A DNA stretch of 41,430 nt from Corynebacterium urealyticum (GTDB taxonomy: Bacteria > Actinomycetota > Actinomycetes > Mycobacteriales > Mycobacteriaceae): assembly GCA_020741275.1 (NCBI GenBank), contig DYZK01000097.1, positions 1-41,430 of the forward strand, in the 5' to 3' direction. The position numbers and the translations under genes are program-made. Under the pieces are notes generated by a model that saw only the letters and a program-made list of their open reading frames with translations, had not been told where the DNA came from and ran no database searches. Position 1 is the stretch's first letter. Every line of letters starts with the position of its first letter. Positions 35,024 through 41,430 of this stretch are shown in pieces.

Positions 35024-35698
35024 GTGACCATCCGCGTTCTCGTCGTCGACGACGAAAGCTACCTCGCCGACGCCATTTGCACAGCACTGAACAGCGCAAA
35101 CATGCAGGCCACTGCGGTCTACGACGGTGCCACTGCGCGCTCGTCGATCGACGGTATCCGGCCCGACGTCGTCGTCCTGGACCGCGACCTTCCTGGCATC
35201 CACGGCGACGACATCTGCCGCTGGGTCGTCGATGCCCACCCGGCGACGAGGGTGATCATGCTGACTGCCTCGGGCACCCTGGACGACCGGCTGGAGGGCT
35301 TTGACCTCGGCGCGGATGATTACCTGCCCAAGCCCTTCGAGGTCCCGGAGCTCATCGCGCGGGTTAATGCGCTGGCTAAGCGAAACCTGCCGGTGCGGGG
35401 CGAGGTCTACCGCTGCGGCGACGTGCGGCTGGACACCTTCCGCCGCGAGGTCACCCGTGGTGGGGTTCCGGTGCCCTTGAGCCCGAAGGAGTTTGCGGTG
35501 CTGGAGGTGCTCATGGAGGCAGCCGGTGGGGTGATTTCCGCCGAGGATCTACTCGCAGAAGCGTGGGATGAGAATGCCGATCCCTTCACGAACTCCCCAC
35601 GCGTGACGGTCTCCCACCTGCGCAAGAAGCTGGGCGAGCCGCGCATCGTGCACACCGTGACCGGTGCCGGTTACTACGCGGCGGAGGTGCCGCTATGA
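35024..35698 (+). CDS. OmpR/PhoB-family response regulator
   Basis: 224 aa, GTG start, leaderless-type -10 box. The receiver domain (1-115) has the acidic pocket D9/D10, the phosphorylation site D53 in VVLDRDLPG, the Thr in LTASG and the Lys in DDYLPKPF. The C-terminal winged helix (about 125-222) ends in SPRVTVSHLRKKLGEPRIVHTVTGAGYY, as in PhoB/OmpR proteins. All key residues are present, so the regulator itself looks functional. Its partner kinase gene starts in the ATGA overlap at the stop codon but is broken, leaving this regulator without its cognate kinase. Other kinases or small phosphodonors might still modify it. Confidence 0.94.
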   Translation: MTIRVLVVDDESYLADAICTALNSANMQATAVYDGATARSSIDGIRPDVVVLDRDLPGIHGDDICRWVVDAHPATRVIMLTASGTLDDRLEGFDLGADDYLPKPFEVPELIARVNALAKRNLPVRGEVYRCGDVRLDTFRREVTRGGVPVPLSPKEFAVLEVLMEAAGGVISAEDLLAEAWDENADPFTNSPRVTVSHLRKKLGEPRIVHTVTGAGYYAAEVPL

Positions 35699-36370
35699 GA
35701 CTGAGTATGCGGGCGCGGATCACCGTGATGTTCCTCGGCACCGTCCTGGGCGTGGGGTTGGCGCTGATCGGGCTGGTGTATGCGTATTTGAAGCTCACGC
35801 CGGTGCCTTTCATGGCGCAGATCCCGACGCCGGACGAGGGGCTGGTCATCGACGGGGCGGGCCGATCGCCGATGAGGTTCTGCGCCGTGTGCTGGTGGCC
35901 TCCCTGACGGTATTGGCGCTGCTCACCGCGGTCGCTGGGGTGATCGGTTGGTTCGTGGCTGGGCTCGTGATTAAGCCGCTTCGGGAGTTTGCTGACGACG
36001 CCGCAACCGTCACCCGGGGTGATTTGAGTGCCCGCATCAGCCACCAAGGCTCTGATGACGAGGTGAGCGAATTGGCGGATGCGCTGAATGCAATGCTCGA
36101 CGAGCTGGCGGATTCCCTCGAGCGGCAGCGCCGCTTCGCGTCGAACGCCTCCCACGAGTTGAAGACTCCGATCGCGACGATCCAGACGATGGCTGATGTG
36201 GCCTTGGCCAGCGGCGATGAGCAGGTTCTGCGGGACACCTTGGTCCGGATGCGTGAGGTCAACGCGCGGGCCGCCTAGACAGTGGCTTCATTGCTGCACC
36301 TGGCGAATGTGGACGTCCGGGATCGCCAGGAGTTGGATCTGGTCGGTGCGCTGTGTCGTGGCATCGCACG
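35695..36370 (+). pseudogene. Sensor histidine kinase, 5' fragment (frameshift and nonsense codon)
   Basis: Begins with ATG overlapping the regulator stop. First helix MFLGTVLGVGLALIGLVYA, then a 1-base shift near 35852-35865: the frame used up to VIDGA ends in SPMRFCAVCWW and a stop, while the next frame resumes with PIADEVLRRVLVASL. The second helix, HAMP domain (GLVIKPLREFADDAATVTRG) and phosphoacceptor FASNASHELKTPIATIQT follow. At 36276-36278 a TAG replaces a sense codon (probably CAG) because the same frame continues with TVASLLHLANVDVRDRQE and LDLVGALCRGIAR. Similarity stops near 36370, where lower-GC DNA begins. The ATPase part lies at 38250. The loss is fixed by at least two independent lesions. 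Confidence 0.88.
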
Positions 36371-36394
36371 TAGGAACAGCGTAACGTCGGCTAC

Positions 36395-37276
36395 ATGACA
36401 ATCAATAATGTAACTGTTCTCGGCGCTGGTGTCTTGGGTGCCCAAATCGCTTTCGTTTCCGCATTCGCAGGAAAAAAGGTCGTCTCTTATGACATCAACG
36501 AAGAGGCGCTCGCCGCAGGAAAGAAGCGCTTCGAAGCTATTAGCCAACAGATGAAGCAAGAGCTGGACTCTGCCAATGACGACACCATCGCCGCAGCCTA
36601 CGCGAATCTCACCCAAACCGCTGAACTGAAAGAAGCGGTTTCGGGAGCCGACCTCATCATCGAGGCGGTCCCGGAAAATCTGGACCTCAAACGCCAAGTC
36701 TGGTCACAGGTCGGCGAGCTAGCCGACGACAACACCATGTTCGCCACGAATACGTCCACGCTCATGCCCAGCAAGTTCGCTGATGCCTCGGGTGCACCCG
36801 AGCGCTTCCTGGCTATCCATTTTGCCAACCACATCTGGATTCAGAACACTGCGGAAATTATGCCGCACGAAGGCACAGACCCGAAGTTCATTGACCAGGC
36901 CGTGAAGTTTGCAGAAGAGATCAACATGGTGCCTGTGCCACTCAAGCGCGAGCAGCCCGGGTACGTGCTAAACACTCTGCTGGTGCCACTTTTGAGTGCA
37001 GGCATGTACCTGCTGCATCATGAGATAGCCGAGCCCGCTGACATCGACCGAGATTGGCGCAACTCCACGGGTTCCCCTCGTGGCCCTGTCGAGATCATGG
37101 ATCTGGTTGGACTGCGCACGTTAGTGGCCGTTATCGAGTCGGATGAGCAGGCGCCGCAGTGGAAGAAGACCTTCGTGGACGAAACCATCAAGCCGATGAT
37201 CGCGGCAGGTAAAACCGGCAAAGAGTCCGGTGCTGGCTTTTACACTTACGACGCCAACGGCAACATCGTGCGCTGA
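36395..37276 (+). CDS. 3-hydroxyacyl-CoA dehydrogenase family protein (HADH)
   Basis: 293 aa. NAD-binding Rossmann start NNVTVLGAGVLGAQIAF (G10, G12, G15), then SYDINEEAL with the acidic ribose ligand and ADLIIEAVPENLDLK. The catalytic His is in FLAIHFANHIWIQNTAEIM, with Glu four residues before the end of that block; the second domain follows with GYVLNTLLVPLLSAGMYLL and the closing ESGAGFYTYD. These enzymes oxidise 3-hydroxyacyl-CoA (often 3-hydroxybutyryl-CoA) with NAD. The IHFANHIW form differs from the classical HFFNP, and is a variant I associate with Firmicutes and some actinobacteria. TAACGT lies 7 nt before the ATG. Codon use is less GC-biased than the neighbours, so it is probably horizontally acquired. 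Confidence 0.88.
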   Translation: MTINNVTVLGAGVLGAQIAFVSAFAGKKVVSYDINEEALAAGKKRFEAISQQMKQELDSANDDTIAAAYANLTQTAELKEAVSGADLIIEAVPENLDLKRQVWSQVGELADDNTMFATNTSTLMPSKFADASGAPERFLAIHFANHIWIQNTAEIMPHEGTDPKFIDQAVKFAEEINMVPVPLKREQPGYVLNTLLVPLLSAGMYLLHHEIAEPADIDRDWRNSTGSPRGPVEIMDLVGLRTLVAVIESDEQAPQWKKTFVDETIKPMIAAGKTGKESGAGFYTYDANGNIVR

Positions 37277-38171
37277 ATACGAAGCCAACCAAACGACAAT
37301 ATCGGCGTGAATGGGAACGATACGCCGCAATCATCAACCAGGTCGTAGCGTGGAATGCTAGGCGCCGATATCGGTGTCTAGCCTCGTAAAAACCTCGTCA
37401 ATCAGCTCGATGAGTATCTCCAACCTTTATGCCCCGCCAGTGTCCATTCTCGTACGCTCCCGACCCCCCTACGTCCCCGCCGCGACCATGCTTTAGCCTC
37501 ATCTCCCCTGCCCCTGCCATGTGGGCCGCACAGTGCACCCATCCTTATTCATATGCCCCTTGTGCTGGTCCGAGATTTCGCAAGCACCGACGAACACGTA
37601 GCTTAACTGAGTGCCCGCAACCTACCCCCCACGCCGAGAAACCGACCTCCTGCACACCGCAGGCGGTGTCGAATTTCGGGAGTCAGAAGGGGCGCGAAGC
37701 GTCGTTGTTTGTTTCCCCGTTGCGACCGCTCCTAGGCTTTCTGGCACCTCCGCCCACGCACCCAAACCTCACAGCACTGCGTGACACAGCCACCAGTCCC
37801 ATGTGCTGGCAGATTTCCATCAACACTCTATTGACGCAGTGGTAGAATAAACTCCGAAACACTCAGAGAATTCTCCTTGTCGTTCCATGCAACGATCACT
37901 GGGCGCAAAAGCAACCACAATTTCCCCTTGGATAATGTCGCTGCCTGGAGACGGTGGGTATTTGGTCCGGGCATCTATGCCGGTCGCCATACCCGATGCT
38001 TCATAGGATCCACGATCACAACGAACAGCCGTATCTCGCACAGCGAAGTCGCTCCTCGCCAGGACGTCTAGTTTCATATGGTTTGAAGTCACTATTAACG
38101 GCGGTCACTAGCCATCGCCGTTAATAGCGGATGACTAACACCATAGCTCGCGTAACGCGGCTCTGATATTC
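37277..38171. other. Gene-poor stretch inside the insertion
   Basis: About 900 bp without a gene I can support. A frame just after the dehydrogenase reads REWERYAAIINQVVAWNAR (from about 37306) and then stops; it could be a gene remnant but I do not recognise it. The longer open frames (plus 37429-37845, Pro-rich; minus 37820-38092) lack ribosome sites and known motifs. The right end carries a perfect 12-bp inverted repeat at 38092-38127. Confidence 0.5.
38092..38127. repeat. Perfect 12-bp inverted repeat
   Basis: CTATTAACGGCG (38092-38103) and CGCCGTTAATAG (38116-38127) are exact complements separated by 12 nt. There is no U tract, so it is not a normal terminator. It may be an operator, a recombination site or an end structure of the inserted DNA. 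Confidence 0.75.
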
Positions 38172-38249
38172 GTGCCCAATATGGGTGAGCAAATCAGGTC
38201 GACTCTAAGCAAGCCTTACGCGCTATTTGGTGTAAGTCATTTCAAAGAC

Positions 38250-38603
38250 ATGGCTCCGGTGACAGCCGAGCAGGTCACCGTGGCCGCCTCCCCCACCCTT
38301 GTGCGCCAGGCGGTGGAGAACATGGTGGGCAACGGGCTCACCCACGGCGAGGATCCGTCCATGACGGTGGCACAGGTAGGCCGGAATGCGGAGATTACCG
38401 TGGAGTCGGATGGCCCGCAGTTGGACGCGGCGGAGGTCCGCACGTGGGTGGAACCCTTCGCTCGGGCGCAGCGGACCTCGGGGGCCGGTCAAGGCCTGGG
38501 GCTGGCGATCGTCGATGCAATTGCGAAAGCCCACGGCGGTTCGGTGGAACTGACTCCGCGGGCTGAAGGTGGGCTCGCCGTGACGCTGCGCCTGCCTGCT
38601 TAA
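38250..38603 (+). pseudogene. Sensor histidine kinase, 3' fragment (ATPase domain)
   Basis: In-frame from about MAPVTAEQVTVAASPTLVRQ; an ATG at 38172 opens the frame earlier but those residues come from the insert. The N box reads AVENMVGNGLTHGED, and the G2 region SGAGQGLGLAIVDAIAKAHGG is intact, followed by the final strand TLRLPA. The G1 box is weak (VESDGPQLD). It fits exactly the part missing from the 5' fragment (35695-36370), so both were one gene encoding a kinase of about 400 aa. Without the dimerisation/His domain it cannot act as a kinase, though a short ATPase-only protein might still be made. Confidence 0.85.
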
Positions 38604-38631
38604 TAGAACAGCGCAGCTTTCGGGCGCTCTC

Positions 38632-39078
38632 TTAGGCTTCGAGCACGTAACGCAGGATCTCCACGACCTGGTCGGTGGTGGTGCACCACGCCTGCGCGGC
38701 AGCGTCGACTTCCTTGAGCGGGTGGACGATGTCCTCGCCATGCAGCGTGACATAAGGCTTATCCAGTGCCGCGCAATAGCCCGCGTCGAAGGCGGCATTC
38801 CACTGCTTGTACTGATCCCCGAAGCGGACGACGACCATGTCGGCCTTCTCGATCAGGGTGCGGGTGCGGATGGAGTTGACCTTCGAGGACTGGTGATCGC
38901 GCCAAAAACCCGCGGGTGCCTCACCCAGGTGGTCGCCGGCGGCGTCGCTGGCAGGGTGATCGGTCACCGGCGCGGTGAACACGACGTCGAGCCCGGCGGC
39001 CTCCGCGCCGCGCTGGATCTCTTCGCGCCAGTCGGTGTGGATCTCGCCGGACAGGTACACGTTGAAGCTCAAGGCCAT
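38632..39078 (-). CDS. ytoQ: YtoQ family protein
   Basis: 148 aa. NVYLSGEIHTDWREEIQRGA near the start, FWRDHQSSKVNSIRTRTLIEKADMVVVRFG in the middle and QWNAAFDAGYCAALDKPYV match the YtoQ family, which has the fold of nucleoside 2-deoxyribosyltransferases; its reaction is unknown. The ATG at 39078 has AAGGAG only 2 nt upstream, whereas the in-frame TTG at 39072 has it at 8 nt and gives a more usual N-terminus, so 39072 may be the real start. The upstream region carries one copy of a 22-bp motif (39096-39117) also found before the DUF488 and LLM genes. Confidence 0.87.
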   Translation of the reverse strand: MALSFNVYLSGEIHTDWREEIQRGAEAAGLDVVFTAPVTDHPASDAAGDHLGEAPAGFWRDHQSSKVNSIRTRTLIEKADMVVVRFGDQYKQWNAAFDAGYCAALDKPYVTLHGEDIVHPLKEVDAAAQAWCTTTDQVVEILRYVLEA

Positions 39079-39095
39079 TTCTCCTTAAAATTTTT

Positions 39096-39117
39096 GACGT
39101 TGACCTTGAAGTTTACG
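39096..39117. repeat. 22-bp motif, copy C (upstream of ytoQ)
   Basis: GACGTTGACCTTGAAGTTTA plus CG. It matches copy A (39199-39220) at 19 of 22 positions. It lies 17 bp upstream of the ytoQ ATG. Confidence 0.55.
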
Positions 39118-39195
39118 CGTTTATAGGGAGATATTTGCCCGATCTCGGCAAGGAGCTTATTCTCCGCAGCTGCCCGTTGCGAAGCGTCGGTCACG

Positions 39196-39252
39196 CTAGA
39201 CGTTGAACTTGAAGTCCACGGCGTGTCGGCGCAAAGAAACCTTCTCATTCGT
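39196..39252. repeat. 57-bp repeat, copy A (upstream of the DUF488 gene)
   Basis: Aligns without gaps to 40112-40168 at roughly 75-80% identity. The core is GACGTTGAACTTGAAGTCCA plus CG at 39199-39220. Read on the minus strand it encodes TNEKVSLRRHAVDFKFNV and a TAG stop, so it may be the decayed 3' end of a gene instead of, or as well as, a regulatory site. It ends 45 bp before the DUF488 ATG. Confidence 0.65.
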
Positions 39253-39283
39253 GAAGCCGATGTAAGTGTAATCGCTTGGCGCG

Positions 39284-39289
39284 TAGCAT
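39284..39289 (+). promoter_or_regulatory. -10 box TAGCAT for the DUF488 gene
   Basis: TAGCAT lies 7 nt before the ATG at 39297 with no ribosome site between them, which fits a leaderless mRNA and decides for the ATG at 39297 over a TTG at 39276. Confidence 0.5.
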
Positions 39290-39296
39290 TGGCGAC

Positions 39297-39839
39297 ATGC
39301 GCATTTTCACCGTGGGCCACTCCAACCTCGAGTTCGAGGACTTCGTTGAAATGATCGAGGCTGCCGGTGTGGCATCCATCGTGGATGTGCGCAAGCTGCC
39401 CGGGTCCAGGAAATACCCGTGGTTCAACGACGACCACCTCGCCGAACACCTTCCCACATGTGGCATCACTTACAGCAGAAGCGAGGGCCTCACCGGGCGG
39501 CGCAACGTGTCCCAATCGGTGCCGTTTGAGGTTAACGGCAACTGGCGTAACCGCAGCTTCCACAATTACGCCGACCATGCGCTGGGCGCGGAATTCTCCG
39601 ACGCGATCTCGCAACTACGGGCGAACGCAGCCGAAACCCCCACCGCGATCATGTGCTCCGAAGCTGTGTGGTGGCGCTGCCACCGGCGTATCATCGCCGA
39701 CCACCTCATCGCCCACGGTGACGAGGTTGAACACATCATGGGGATGGGTGCAGCCGGGGCGAAGGTGAGCGAGGCAACACTCAACGACGGCGCAGTCATC
39801 GGCAACGATCTCCTCGTGCGCTACCCCGAGCGGGGCTAG
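39297..39839 (+). CDS. DUF488 family protein
   Basis: 180 aa. The N-terminal MRIFTVGHSNLEFEDFVEMI and IVDVRKLPGSRKYPWFN are the opening marks of DUF488, and IMCSEAVWWRCHRRIIADHL is its C-terminal signature (C-x-E-x-x-W-x-CHR). The conserved Cys, His and Arg residues suggest an enzyme or nucleic-acid related activity, but no function is established for the family; some members are encoded next to DNA repair or defence genes. Here the neighbours are ytoQ (divergent) and an LLM oxidoreductase. The start at ATG 39297 is supported by the -10 box placement. Confidence 0.9.
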   Translation: MRIFTVGHSNLEFEDFVEMIEAAGVASIVDVRKLPGSRKYPWFNDDHLAEHLPTCGITYSRSEGLTGRRNVSQSVPFEVNGNWRNRSFHNYADHALGAEFSDAISQLRANAAETPTAIMCSEAVWWRCHRRIIADHLIAHGDEVEHIMGMGAAGAKVSEATLNDGAVIGNDLLVRYPERG

Positions 39840-40192
39840 CGCGTACACCAGAGCCCAGGGGTGCGGAAACTCGGACTACGACTCAGTCAGCCACGGCATC
39901 CTCCACGACCTGACCTCAGGTGCGACCTACGCCTTGTATTCATGGAACGCCCGCTACCTTATGAGCAGCATCGGAGGCACACCAGCGGATAGCACGCTCA
40001 AATGAGCTTTAGGTGAGGAAATCTGAACCGCTCAATCTAAGAAGACCACCGGAACCCCGGTAGTGCCCCAAAGCGTCGAAACGAAAAACGTTCTACCAAC
40101 TTGCCACGGGCTTAGACGTCGAGCTTGAAGTCCACGGTATCTCGTTGCAAAGTTACCTTCTCGTTAACACCATCAAAAAGAGTATTTTTCCA
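39840..40192. other. Intergenic region with possible gene remnants
   Basis: 353 bp between the DUF488 and LLM genes. From 39841 to 40005 one plus-strand frame stays open and reads SHGILHDLTSGATYALYSWN in part, ending in TGA, but has no start codon and no match I recognise. The right part contains repeat copy B (40112-40168). The upstream signals of the LLM gene are weak: GAGTAT 7 nt before its ATG and AAAGAG about 10 nt before it. Confidence 0.45.
40112..40168. repeat. 57-bp repeat, copy B (upstream of the LLM gene)
   Basis: Partner of copy A. The core is GACGTCGAGCTTGAAGTCCA plus CG at 40115-40136. On the minus strand it reads VNEKVTLQRDTVDFKLDV and then TAA. Many differences from copy A fall at third codon positions and both end in a stop, which favours a coding origin. 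Confidence 0.65.
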
Positions 40193-41260
40193 ATGAAAGC
40201 GTTCGGATTCTTAAGCTTCGGGCATTACGCCTTCGGTGGCCAGCGCGGGCCATCTGCGGAAAAGATCGCCAAGACTCATCTGGAGATCGCCCAGGCTGCG
40301 GACGAAATCGGCGTGAACAACACGTCCTTCCGTGTCCACCACTTCGTGCCACAGGCCTCCGCCCCGATGCCGCTGCTGGGTGCTGTCGCGGCCACCACCA
40401 AACACATCGAGGTAGGCACCGGTGTCATCGACATGCGCTATGAAAACCCACTCTACCTCGCCGAAGAGGCCGCGTCGCTGTACCAAATTTCCGGTGGCCG
40501 CGTGGCCCTGGGCGTCTCGCGCGGCGCCCCCGAGGTGGCTGACCGCGGCTGGGAGGCCTTCGGCTACACGGGCGAAGCGCCCAACGGCGCGGACGTGGCA
40601 CGAGCCCACCTCGAGGCGTTCATGGCTGCAGTGGACGGCAACGGATTCGCCACCGCCGCACCGCTGGACCGGCAGTACCCCAACATGTTCCAGCCCGGCT
40701 CCGCCCTGCCGGTCTTCCCCATGGTGCCCGAGCTGCGTAAGCACATTTTCTACGGCTCCGGCACCCACGCTTCTGCCGAGCAAACCGCCAAGGACGGGCT
40801 CAATTTGATGTCCTCCACCCTGGTCTCCGAGACCACCGCCGAGACCCTGGGCGAAATCCAGGCGGATCAGATCAGCCGCTACCGCGCCGCGTGGAAGAAG
40901 GCGGGCCACGTTTGGACGCCGCGCGTGTCGGTGTCCCGCTCCGTGTTCCCCATCGTCGACGGCGCGGACATGCAGTTGTTCGGCATGCAGGCCTCCGGCT
41001 CCGATCAGGTGGGCATGCTTCCCGACGTCGGCGCCTCCACCTTCGGCCGCACCTACGCCGCCGAGCCGGACAAGCTCATTGAGCAACTCAAAGCCGACGC
41101 CGCCGTCATGTCCGCCGACACCCTGCTCATCACCATCCCCACCGGAATGGACGTCGACGTCAACGTGAAGATCTTGGACAACTTCGCCACGCATGTCGCC
41201 CCCGCGTTGGGTTGGCAGCCGAATCACGAAGGCCCAATTACCGGCTATCCCATCGACTAA
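40193..41260 (+). CDS. LLM class flavin-dependent oxidoreductase
   Basis: 355 aa from the ATG of MKAFGFLSFGHYAFGG; an upstream in-frame ATG (40145) overlaps repeat copy B and is unlikely. The luciferase-like fold is shown by the N-terminal strand FGFLSFGHY, SFRVHHFVPQASAPMPLLGA and VGTGVIDMRYENPLYLAEEAA, then GGRVALGVSRGAPE, the usual flavin phosphate loop. These cytosolic enzymes use reduced FMN or F420 to oxidise alkanals, sulfonates or other substrates. The substrate is unknown, and whether the flavin is FMN or F420 cannot be told. No flavin reductase gene is visible beside it. An ArsR-type regulator gene starts 82 bp downstream on the same strand. Confidence 0.9.
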   Translation: MKAFGFLSFGHYAFGGQRGPSAEKIAKTHLEIAQAADEIGVNNTSFRVHHFVPQASAPMPLLGAVAATTKHIEVGTGVIDMRYENPLYLAEEAASLYQISGGRVALGVSRGAPEVADRGWEAFGYTGEAPNGADVARAHLEAFMAAVDGNGFATAAPLDRQYPNMFQPGSALPVFPMVPELRKHIFYGSGTHASAEQTAKDGLNLMSSTLVSETTAETLGEIQADQISRYRAAWKKAGHVWTPRVSVSRSVFPIVDGADMQLFGMQASGSDQVGMLPDVGASTFGRTYAAEPDKLIEQLKADAAVMSADTLLITIPTGMDVDVNVKILDNFATHVAPALGWQPNHEGPITGYPID

Positions 41261-41307
41261 TTCCTGCAGGTCGCAAGCTCTTCGCTTCAACGGCAGTTCA
41301 GTGTGTG

Positions 41308-41335
41308 TTGAATAGTTCAATATCTGCTGTATATT
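41308..41335 (+). promoter_or_regulatory. Promoter and operator of the ArsR-type gene
   Basis: TTGAAT (41308-41313) and TATATT (41330-41335) are spaced by 16 bp, and TATATT is 7 nt before the ATG, so this is a good sigma-A promoter with a leaderless start. The -35 box is part of the inverted repeat TTGAA-TAG-TTCAA (41308-41320), a natural place for an autorepressor to bind. Confidence 0.65.
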
Positions 41336-41342
41336 TCAGTGC

Positions 41343-41430
41343 ATGCTGACTATTGCTTCACGCCTCGACGTCATGAACCGGCTCGGCCGGGCCATGGCGG
41401 ATCCGACGCGCTCCAGAATCCTGATCACCC
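41343..41430 (+). CDS. ArsR/SmtB-family transcriptional regulator (3' end outside window)
   Basis: Only the first 29 codons are present: MLTIASRLDVMNRLGRAMAD followed by PTRSRILIT. The GRAMADPTRSRIL stretch is the usual first helix of winged-helix ArsR/SmtB repressors, and the opening closely resembles the CmtR/cadmium-lead group of actinobacteria. These repressors leave DNA when metals bind to Cys/His sites that would lie beyond the window. The palindrome over its -35 box suggests autorepression. A metal efflux gene may follow downstream. Confidence 0.85.
   Translation, partial: MLTIASRLDVMNRLGRAMADPTRSRILIT

Larger units (their letters stand above)
36371..38249. other. About 1.9-kb insertion splitting the histidine kinase gene
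   Basis: Foreign DNA between the two kinase halves. By eye its G+C is close to 50%, well under the flanking genes. It holds one intact gene, a 3-hydroxyacyl-CoA dehydrogenase, and about 1 kb without a convincing gene. I see no transposase, no clear terminal inverted repeats and no target-site duplication. The only similarity near the ends is GCGTAACG-TCGGCT (about 36380) versus GCGTAACG-CGGCT (about 38150), which is too short to prove a mechanism. End points are uncertain by roughly 10-20 bp on each side. Confidence 0.7.

Noticed and set aside
37429..37845. Pro- and Cys-containing 138-codon frame in the insertion
   Set aside because: No ribosome site, no motif, low-complexity composition and no promoter; it looks like chance openness.
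37820..38092. 90-codon minus-strand frame in the insertion
   Set aside because: No ribosome site and no recognisable family; I could not link it to a transposase, although a remnant is not excluded.
36378..38165. Similar GCGTAACG-type sequences near both ends of the insertion as a target-site duplication
   Set aside because: Only about 13 bp with a gap, and the right copy is about 90 bp inside the insert rather than at the junction.
26261..41301. Identical 12-mer ACGGCAGTTCAG upstream of the metal ATPase (26261) and the ArsR gene (41290)
   Set aside because: Dozens of chance 12-mer matches are expected in 41 kb, and the matching stops at the ends of the 12-mer.

Overview
This window is a GC-rich bacterial chromosome segment, best read as Corynebacterium. 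The evidence is the gene order (mrp, tatB, anti-sigma factor, sigE, O-methyltransferase; then typA, lpqW, mshB, a small membrane protein, fdxC, dapC), which parallels the Rv1165-Rv1178 and Rv1220c-Rv1229c blocks of Mycobacterium tuberculosis and the matching C. glutamicum region. The mycothiol enzyme MshB, the mycobacterial-type lipoprotein LpqW and frequent leaderless promoters agree. An acyl-CoA dehydrogenase hints at a species that retains some fatty-acid catabolism, as lipophilic corynebacteria do. The species cannot be named from the sequence alone.

Layout. 1-2.6 kb: the 3' part of mrp converges on the sigE-cseE-tatB strand (envelope stress sigma factor, zinc anti-sigma factor, Tat translocase). 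2.8-5.2 kb: an O-methyltransferase and a GH32-fold protein that has lost its catalytic acids. 5.4-9.0 kb (minus): an rRNA methyltransferase of the RlmA type, then the set LOG protein, DivIVA-like membrane protein and leucyl aminopeptidase. 9.2-10.6 kb: an amino-acid permease. 10.7-17.7 kb (minus): typA, lpqW, mshB, a small membrane protein, fdxC and dapC, covering stress translation, lipoglycan control, mycothiol, ferredoxin and lysine/peptidoglycan precursor synthesis. 18-21.5 kb: a secreted protein, a SulP transporter and an acyl-CoA dehydrogenase.

21.6-26.2 kb is a compact plus-strand run: DUF4232 lipoprotein, large GT-C-like membrane protein, DUF808 membrane protein and patatin-like lipase. 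It looks like an envelope or lipid module of unknown role. It is followed by a P1B-type metal ATPase, pyruvate:quinone oxidoreductase and a YkvI-family transporter. On the minus strand lie a Nudix-LOG fusion, a cupin, a membrane-anchored serine protease and an acyltransferase-like membrane protein.

35.0-41.4 kb is the most irregular part. An intact OmpR-type response regulator is followed by a histidine kinase gene broken three ways: a frameshift, an in-frame TAG, and about 1.9 kb of lower-GC DNA carrying a 3-hydroxyacyl-CoA dehydrogenase gene and about 1 kb without a convincing gene. The kinase ATPase end reappears after the insert. Then come ytoQ, a DUF488 gene, an LLM flavin oxidoreductase and the start of an ArsR-type regulator. 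A 22-bp motif recurs upstream of ytoQ, DUF488 and the LLM gene. At least ten genes have a TAnnnT-like -10 box 6-8 nt before the start codon, which implies leaderless mRNAs. I see no CRISPR array, rRNA, tRNA or intact insertion sequence.
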